Of a stretch of DNA of 64,000 bases, positions 56,800 to 64,000 are shown piece by piece. The stretch spans positions 64,443,324 to 64,507,323 of the forward strand of contig CM065684.1 in assembly GCA_017654935.2 (NCBI GenBank). Direction: 5' to 3'. The notes below the pieces were generated by a model that saw only the letters and a list, made by a program, of their open reading frames with translations, did not search any database and had not been told where the DNA came from. This DNA is from Phymorhynchus buccinoides (Eukaryota; Mollusca; Gastropoda; Neogastropoda; Raphitomidae). Position 1 is the first letter of the stretch; each line of letters starts with the position of its first letter. The translations under genes and the position numbers were made by a program.

Positions 56800-59700
56800 A
56801 AATGAAACAACAACAAAACAATAAAGAAAAGAAGAAAGAAAGAAAAAGAGAGAAAGACTAAGGAAAAACTAATACGAAGAAGAAAGAAAGAAAAAGAGAG
56901 AAAGACTAAGGAAAAACTAATACGAAGAAGAAGAAAGGAAAAGAGAAAGACTAAGGAAAAACTAATACGAAGAAGAAAGAAAGAAAAAGAGAGAAAGACT
57001 GAGGAAAAACTAATACGAAGAAGAAAGAAAGAAAAAGAGAGAAAGACTGAGGAAAAACTAATACGAAGAAGAAAGAAAGAAAAAGAGAGAAAGACTGAGG
57101 AAAAACTAATACGAAGAAGAAAGAAAGAAAAACGAAGAAGAAAAACTAAAGAAGAAAGAAAAAAGAGAAAGAAGAAAGAAAAGAGAAAACTGAGGAAAAA
57201 CTAATACGAAGAAGAAAGAAAGAAAAAAAGAGAGAAAGAAGGAAAAACTAATACGAAGAAGAAGAAAGAAAAAAGAGAGAAAGAAGAAAGGAAAAGAGAA
57301 AGACTAAGGAAAAACTAATACGAAGAAGAAAGAAAGGAAAAGAGAAAGACTAAGGAAAAACTAATAAGAAAAAGAAGAAGAAAGAAAAACTAATACGAAA
57401 AGAGAAAAGAGAGGAAAGACTAATACGAAGAAGAAAGAAAGAAAAAGAGAGAAAGGAGGAAAAACTAATACGAAGAAGAAGAAAGGAAAAGAGAAAGACT
57501 AAGGAAAAACTAATACGAAGAAGAAGAAAGGAAAAGAGAAAGACTAAGGAAAAACTAATACGAAGAAGAAAGAGAAAGAAATACGAAGAAGAAGAAAGGA
57601 AAAGAGAAAGACTAAGGAAAAACTAATACGAAGAAGAAGAAAGAAAAAGAGAAAGACTGAGGAAAAACTAATACGAAGAAGAAAGAAAGAAAAAAGAGAA
57701 AGACTAAGGAAAAACTAATACGAAGAAGAAGAAAGGAAAAGAGAAAGACTAAGGAAAAACTAATACGAAGAAAGAAGAAAGGAAAAGAGAAAGACTGAGG
57801 AAAAACTAATACGAAGAAGAAGAAAGAAAAAGAGAAAGACTAAGGAAAAACTAATAGAAGAAAGAAAGGAAAAACTAATACGAAGAAGAAGAAAGAAAGA
57901 CTGAAAAACTAATACGAAGAAGAAGAAAGGAAAAAGAGAAAGACTAAGGAAAAACTAATACGAAGAAGAAGAAAGGAAAAGAGAAAGACTAAGGAAAAAC
58001 TAATACGAAGAAAAGAAAGAAAAGAGAAAGACTAAGGAAAAACTAATACGAAGAAGAAGAAAGAAAAAAAGAGAAAGACTAAGGAAAAACTAATACGAAG
58101 AAGAAGAAAGAAAAAAGAGAAAGACTAAGGAAAAACTAATACGAAGAAGAAAGAAAGAAAAAAGAAAGAAAGGAAAAACTAATACGAAGAAGAAGAAAGG
58201 AAAAGAGAAAGACTAAGGAAAAACTAATACGAAGAAGAAGAAAGGAAAAGAGAAAGACTAAGGAAAAACTAATACGAAGAAGAAGAAAGAAAAAGAGAGA
58301 AAGACTAAGGAAAAACTAATACGAAGAAGAAGAAAGGAAAAGAGAAAGACTAAGGAAAAACTAATACGAAGAAGAAGAAAGGAAAAGAGAAAGACTAAGG
58401 AAAAACTAATACGAAGAAGAAGAAAGGAAAAGAGAAAGACTAAGGAAAAACTAATACGAAGAAGAAGAGAAAGACTAAGGAAAAACTAATACGAAAAAGA
58501 AAGAGAGAAAGACTAAGGAAAAACTAATACGAAGAAGAAGAAAGGAAAAGAGAAAGACTAAGGAAAAACTAATACGAAGAAGAAGAAAGGAAAAGAGAAA
58601 GACTAAGGAAAAACTAATACGAAGAAGAAGAAAGGAAAAGAGAGAAAGACTAAGGAAAAACTAATACGAAGAAGAAGAAAGGAAAAGAGAGAAAGAAGGA
58701 AAAACTAATACGAAGAAAAGAAAGGAAAAAGAGAAAGACTAAGGAAAAACTAATACGAAGAAGAAGAAAGAAAAAAGAGAAAGACTAAGGAAAAACTAAT
58801 ACGAAGAAGAAGAAAGGAAAAGAGAAAGAAAGACTAAGAAAAGAGAAAAACTAATACGAAGAAAAACTAAAGAAAGAAAAAGAGAGAAAGACTAAGGAAA
58901 AAGAAAGGAAAACGAAAGACTAAGAAGAAGAAGAAAGGAAAAGAGAAAGACTAAGGAAAAACTAATACGAAGAAGAAGAAAGGAAAAGAGAAAGACTAAG
59001 GAAAAACTAATACGAAGAAGAAGAAAGAAAAAGAGAGAAAGACTAAGGAAAAACTAATACGAAAAACTAATACGAAGAAGAAGAAAGAAAAGAGAAAGAC
59101 TAAGGAAAAACTAATACGAAGAAGAAGAAAGGAAAAGAGAAAGACTAAGGAAAAACTAATACGAAGAAGAAAGAAAGAAAAACTAAAAGAGAAAGACTAA
59201 GGAAAAACTAATACGAAGAAGAAAGAAAAGAGAAAGAGAGAAAGACTAAGGAAAAACTAATACGAAGAAGAAGAAAGGAAAAGAGAAAGACTAAGGAAAA
59301 ACTAATACGAAGAAGAAGAAAAACTAATACGAAGAAGAAGAAAGGAAAAAGAGAAAGACTAAGGAAAAACTAATACGAAGAAGAAGAAAGGAAAAGAGAA
59401 AGAAAGAAAAACTAATACGAAGAAGAAGAAAGGAAAAGAGAAAAGACTAAGGAAAAACTAATACGAAGAAGAAGAAAGAAAAAAGAAAGACTGAGGAAAA
59501 ACTAATACGAAGAAGAAGAAAGGAAAAGAGAGAAAGGAGGAAAACTAATACGAAGAAGAAGAAAGGAAAAGAGAAAGACTAAGGAAAAACTAATACGAAG
59601 AAGAAAGAAAGGAAAAGAGAAAGACTAAGGAAAAACTAATACGAAGACTAAGGAAAAACTAATACGAAGAAAAGAAAAAAAGAGAAAGACTAAGGAAAAA

Positions 59701-60118
59701 CTAATACGAAGAAGAAGAAAGGAAAAAGAAAGAGAAAGACTAAGGAAAAACTAATACGAAGAAGAAAGAAAGGAAAAGAGAAAGACTAAGGAAAAACTAA
59801 TACGAAGAAGAAGAAAGGAAAAGAGAAAGACTAAGGAAAAACTAATACGAAGAAGAAGAAAGGAAAAGAGAAAGACTAAGGAAAAACTAATACGAAGAAG
59901 AAGAAAGGAAAAGAGAAAGAAGAAAAACTAAAGAAGAAGAAGAAAGGAAAAGAGAAAGACTAAGGAAAAACTAATAAAGAAGGAAAAACTAATAAAGAAG
60001 AAGAAAGAAAAGAGAAAGACTAAGGAAAAACTAATACGAAGAAGAAGAAAGGAAAAGAGAGAAAGACTAAGGAAAAACTAATACGAAGAAGAAGAAAGGA
60101 AAAGCAAGACAAAAGAAA
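56800..60118 (+). repeat. 45-bp polypurine minisatellite, about 70 copies
   Basis: Modal unit gaagaagaagaaaggaaaag, agaaagactaaggaaa, aactaatac, repeated over 3.3 kb with many unit-length variants (lost or gained aaag, gaaa and whole half-units). The + strand is nearly all purine outside actaatac. No gene. Confidence 0.96.
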
Positions 60119-60214
60119 AAAAAAGGAAAATGAAGATTACAAGAAAGAGGTGAAAGGAAGGGGAAAACAAGACCGAAAAAAAGATTGATGGAAATGAAAA
60201 AAAAGAAATAATTG

Positions 60215-61715
60215 TCCGTCCATTGCTAAAACTCTGGTGAGTGCATAATCCTGTTTATTCTTTGCTAAAGCTCTGGTGAGTGCATAATCCTGTTTGTTCT
60301 TAGCTAAAACTGGTGGGTGCATAATCCTGTTTGTGCTTAGCTAAAGCTCTGGTGAGTGCATAATCCTGTTTGTGCTTAGCTAAAGCTCTGGTGAGTGCAT
60401 AATCCTGTTTGTTCTTAGCTAAAGCTCTGGTGAGTGCATAATCCGGTTTGTTCTTAGCTAAAGCTCTGGTGAGTGCATAATCCTGTTTGTTCTTAGCTAA
60501 AACTGGTGAGTGCATACTCCTGTTTATTCTTTGCTAAAACTGGTGGGTGCATAATCCTGTTCATTCTTTGCTAAAACTCTGGTGAGTGCATAAACCTGTT
60601 TGTTCTTAGCTAAAACTATGGTGAGTGCACAATCCTGTTTGTTCTTAGCTAAAGCTCTGGTGAGTGCATAATCCTGTTTGTTCTTAGCTAAAGCTCTGGT
60701 GAGTGCATAATCCTGTTTGTTCTTAGCTAAAACTCGTGTGAGTGCATAATCCTGTTTACTCTTTGCTAAAACTCTGGTAATAATGATTCTTTGCTAAAAC
60801 TCTGGTGAATTCATAGTCCATTTTGTTTTGAGCTAAAACTCTGGTGAGTGCATAATCCTGTTTGTTCTTTGCTAAAACTCTGGTGAATTCAAAATCCCTT
60901 TTATTCTTTGCTAAAACTCTGGTGAGTGCACAATCCTGTTTGTTCTTAGCTAAAGCTCTGGTGAGTTCATAATCCTGTTTGTTCTTAGCTAAAGCTCTGG
61001 TGAGTGCATAATCCTGTTTGTTCTTAGCTAATGCTCTGGTGAGTGCATAATCCTGATTGTTCTTAGTTAAACTCGGGTGAGTGCATAATCCTGTTTATTA
61101 TTTGCTAAAACTGGTGAGTGCATAATCCTGTTTATTCTTTGCTAAAACTGGTGAGTGCATAATCCTGTTTGTTCTTAGCTAAAACTCTGATGAGTGCACA
61201 ATCCTGTTTGTTCTTAGCTAAAACTCTGGTGAGTGCATAATCCTGTTTGTTCTTAGCTAAAACTCGTGAGTGCATAATCCTGTTTGTTCTTTGCTAAAAC
61301 TGGTGAGTGCATAATCCTGTTTATTCTTTGCTAAAACTCTGGTGAGTGCATAATCCTGTTTATTCTTTGCTAAAACTGGTGAGTGCATAATCCTGTTTAT
61401 TCTTTGCTAAAACTCTGGTGAGTGCATAATCCTGTTTATTCTTTGCTAACACTCTGGTAATAATGATTCTTTGCTAAAACTCTGGTGAATTCATAGTCCA
61501 TTTTGTTTTGAGCTAAAACTCTGGTGAGTGCATAATCTTGTTTGTTCTTTGCTAAAACTCTGGTGAATTCAAAATCCCTTTTATTCTTTACTAAAACTCT
61601 GGTGAGTTCATAATCCATTTTGTTTTGAGCCAAAACTCTGGTAAATTCATAGTCCATTTAGTTTTGAGCTAAAACTCTGGTGAATTCATAGTCCGTTTTG
61701 ATCTTTGCTAAAACT
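60215..61715 (+). repeat. 39-bp minisatellite, about 39 copies
   Basis: Unit ctaaaactctggtgagtgca, taatcctgtttgttcttag, with ttctttg/ttcttag and ggtgaattcatagtccattt variants and frequent 2-3 bp losses. The period is 39 bp (13 codons), which opens short minus frames such as NKQDYALTRALAK; these are artefacts. It begins about 100 bp after the 45-bp array. Confidence 0.96.
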
Positions 61716-62529
61716 CTTCTTCTTCTGTGGTGGTGGCCAGCTTCTTTTTATAGAAGTAAATGCACACACTTTAGGGGGTCACGGTGACCAAAGAAAAAGA
61801 AGCAGAAGAGAAAAAAAGAGAAGGAAATATAAACAGAAAACAAATAATCAACTAACACACATACTATTTTTATTTTCAATTCAATAGAAGAAAAACTCAG
61901 ATGCAGCAAGCAAAATAGAATTTATAATTCTAGACTGGGATGCGGAGAACTACGGGGAGCTGCCGGCAGCTACTAATTTTCACGTTCGCCCCCAGCAAGC
62001 TGGGAACTAGCCGACCCTAGACACTCCATAAGGAAATGCCCAGGCCCCAGCCAAAAATACAAACAAAGACAAACAGATCCCTAACTACTGGGGTAAAGAC
62101 AATTGGGGGTGGGGATGAAGAGACTGGGCTGGGGGTGTCTGTTCAGGGTTTCATTGCCGGGATGTGGCTGAGAGCCCTGCTGATGCTGGCTCTCCTCCAG
62201 GGTCTGGGGCGTTGGTCCACTTCAGGTGGTGCTGAAGCCGCCTGGAGTCAAAGCTAGGATGCCAGGGACGGTGCAGCGACGATGTTCTTCAGGAGACAGT
62301 TCCACTCTGGGATCATGCGAGGGAAAAGGTTCCCTCAGTGACGGCCCTGCACGATCTGATGTCGTAGCCTACGCCTGCGTGTTGGTCTGATGTCCAGTTT
62401 TCTTTTGGCAGTTGGTTATTGGCGCATGTTTGGTCTCAATATTCAGGAGTCCGTTCTTATATTTGTAGTTAGTGTCTGATTTTTTTTTTTACAGAGATGG
62501 GAAATGGCTGTACGGGCTTCACTTTTTCC
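61716..62529. other. No gene seen
   Basis: Mixed unique sequence. The 73-codon frame at 62036-62257 has a hydrophobic stretch but no recognisable domain. Confidence 0.5.
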
Positions 62530-62695
62530 TCCGAAGTCGGAGTGTGGCTAACTACGTGGCGTGGTAATCAAAAACGGTCACACACGTAGGCCTAAATATT
62601 ATCACACCTAGCTGGTGAATTTGTACCAGAGTGGTCACTTCGGCTGTTGGGATGATCCCTGGAGTCTTTTAGCCATGGTACGACAACAACAACAG
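62530..62695 (+). mobile_element. SINE-like repeat with (CAA)n tail, copy 2
   Basis: Uninterrupted version of the 14132-14340 element: cggagtgtggct, ggtcacacacg, cttcggctgttggg, gatgatccctggagtc, ttttagccatggtacg, then acaacaacaacag. It shows the ancestral short tail. Confidence 0.82.
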
Positions 62696-62929
62696 CCTCA
62701 CATTTAATGAATGATTGTCAAAGTAAGAGGCCATATGCTGGTTCTTATGTCTAGGGCTTGGTTGGCCTCTTGGGACCAACCCAATGGCAGCTGTCCTTAG
62801 TCCTCTTCCAGGATCAGCGCAATATTAGCTGGTTTACGCATCTCCTCTATAAACTAACAATCTCTGCCCAGCTTCCCAGAATAGCCTAGTATTTTCGACC
62901 TGAAGAGACACTGAACTTGACAAGAACAC
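62696..62929. other. Spacer, no gene seen
   Basis: Unique sequence between the SINE-like repeat and a CA/CG-rich tract. Confidence 0.5.
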
Positions 62930-63082
62930 ACGGGACACACACAGGCACAGACGCACGCACGTGCGCACACACACACACTCACACATGTGCACGCATGCAC
63001 ACGTCAGTGCACGCACATACACAGACATGCGGCAAGCAAGCGCACGTAAACACACACACTCGCGCGCGCATGCACGCACACG

Positions 63083-63122
<40 letters not shown>

Positions 63123-63227
63123 CGCTTGACACGCGCACACACACGCACACACGCGCACAGACACACACGCGCGCACACACACACGCGCGCACACGCACGC
63201 ACGCACGCACGCACACGCACACGCACG

Positions 63228-63263
<36 letters not shown>
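62930..63263. repeat. (CA)n with dense CG interruptions
   Basis: About 330 bp of alternating purine-pyrimidine sequence (CACG, CGCG and CA), the type of sequence that can adopt Z-DNA. Frames are artefacts. Confidence 0.92.
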
Positions 63264-63265
<2 letters not shown>

Positions 63266-63844
63266 GTTAAAAGTTTGTGCGTGTCACACATAACCATACA
63301 CGCATGCGTTTATTTCGTTATCATGTGTGTTATTTGGGTACAAATACAGTACAAAGGTGTGAGACGCCATACTTTCGATTTCTTAGTGTACATCTCGGAA
63401 GGAAGATTGTTGATCAAGTTCTACATTCTAGACTACAGCAAGGCCAGGGAAAACTCCCGACAAATTTGTGTAATTGTTTCATTTTTACTGTTAAAAGAAC
63501 TTTGATGTGTGTCAGGTTGAAAATGCGAGTGAAATACGTGACGAAGCAGGGCTCCCACTCATCACTGGAATTCAAAACAAGGCGCCAGGCGGCAAGGGGT
63601 CTACCAGACTACCCACTACCGTCTTAGCTCCAGGGACTCCTTACACTGTTGCAGTATAGAGGGCCCTAGAGGCGGGATAGAGGGTCCCAGTGGCATTGCC
63701 AATGCTACAAATAATTTTTCTAGTGCATCCCTGGGACCCCCTGCACATTATTTTAGAGGGTCCTTTAGAATTTTAATACTTCATAGACCCCCAAATCAAT
63801 GGCCCATTGATTTGGGGTCCCTGAGAGAGAAAGAGTATTTTCCG
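63264..63844. other. No gene seen
   Basis: Contains several gggacccc and gaggg-type short motifs (63660-63830), and atcaatggcccattgat at 63796-63812 forms a palindrome. No coding region is supported. Confidence 0.5.
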
Positions 63845-64000
63845 TTACGCTTTACTCACACTGCAGCCTACTCCTTCCTGCCTGCAGAACCAACTACAGG
63901 AAGTATTCATTTTTTCCCTAGGGCTGTGTGTGAGTGAAACAGTCTTCCACCTGAGGCGATTTCATCCGCCTCTGTGGAGGACTTCAAATCCCGGATATAA
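63845..64000 (+). pseudogene. LINE reverse-transcriptase C-terminal fragment, runs off the window
   Basis: Translations give RTNYRKYSFF and then, after a one-base shift, PRAVCE, a stop in place of the expected Trp, and NSLPPEAISSASVEDFKSRI. This is the WNSLP block that ends many CR1/L2/jockey-type reverse transcriptases (compare YVWNSLPSNVQ at 33092-33379). Broken, and cut by the window edge. Confidence 0.78.

Noticed and set aside
60137..61657. Minus-strand repeat proteins NKQDYALTRALAK
   Set aside because: 39-bp minisatellite in frame; no start context, splice sites or domain, and many indels break it.

Overview
The window is metazoan nuclear DNA, most likely from a mollusc (a gastropod fits the repeat style, but this is inference). 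The evidence is a spliceosomal gene with ten exons and GT-AG introns, very many long (GA)n, (CA)n, (CT)n and G/C homopolymer tracts, several non-LTR retrotransposon remnants, tRNA-derived SINE-like repeats and many MITE-like elements. There is no bacterial operon structure, and most long open frames are frame-neutral translations of tandem repeats.

Only one host gene can be supported. It is a complete GFM2 (mitochondrial elongation factor G 2 / ribosome recycling factor 2) on the + strand, from the start codon at 37720 to the stop codon at 52126. Its ten exons total 2388 nt and encode 795 residues. All exon phases join cleanly and all GTPase motifs are present. The region upstream holds ETS-like and YY1-like promoter motifs and a short upstream ORF.

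Region by region: 1-642 is an 83-bp tandem array. 1003-2868 holds two interspersed repeat families. 4264-7282 is a 16-bp satellite split by a TATAGCGC-type element. 7443-8256 is a foldback-like element. 8580-12770 is microsatellite-rich and includes a 17-bp-TIR MITE. 12995-15447 holds a TTAA-flanked MITE, then a SINE whose 3' tail has expanded into a 1.1-kb minisatellite. 16733-17240 is a tandem repeat locus with a fragment resembling the 5' end of U2 snRNA. 19426-20107 is a second foldback-like element. 25011-27140 is a LINE on the + strand. 28130-29100 holds LINE 3' fragments on the - strand. 30930-37511 is bracketed by inverted 16-bp modules and contains a frameshifted endonuclease/RT LINE on the - strand. 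37600-52126 is GFM2. 52560-56770 holds nested repeats and tRNA-like sequences. 56800-61715 holds two large minisatellites with 45-bp and 39-bp units. The final bases enter another LINE fragment.

The most unusual signal is inside GFM2. Seven of its ten exons, or at least their edges, have one or more extra copies in an adjacent intron, usually spanning the splice junction. Three junctions have become minisatellites: the exon 2 donor side, the exon 4 donor side and the exon 9 acceptor side. Other copies are single and fresh (exons 4 and 10) or old and decayed (exons 2, 7 and 8). This places arrays of decoy splice donors and acceptors next to real ones. I know of no named system that matches it. 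A bias explanation is also possible, because constrained exons make old duplications recognisable.
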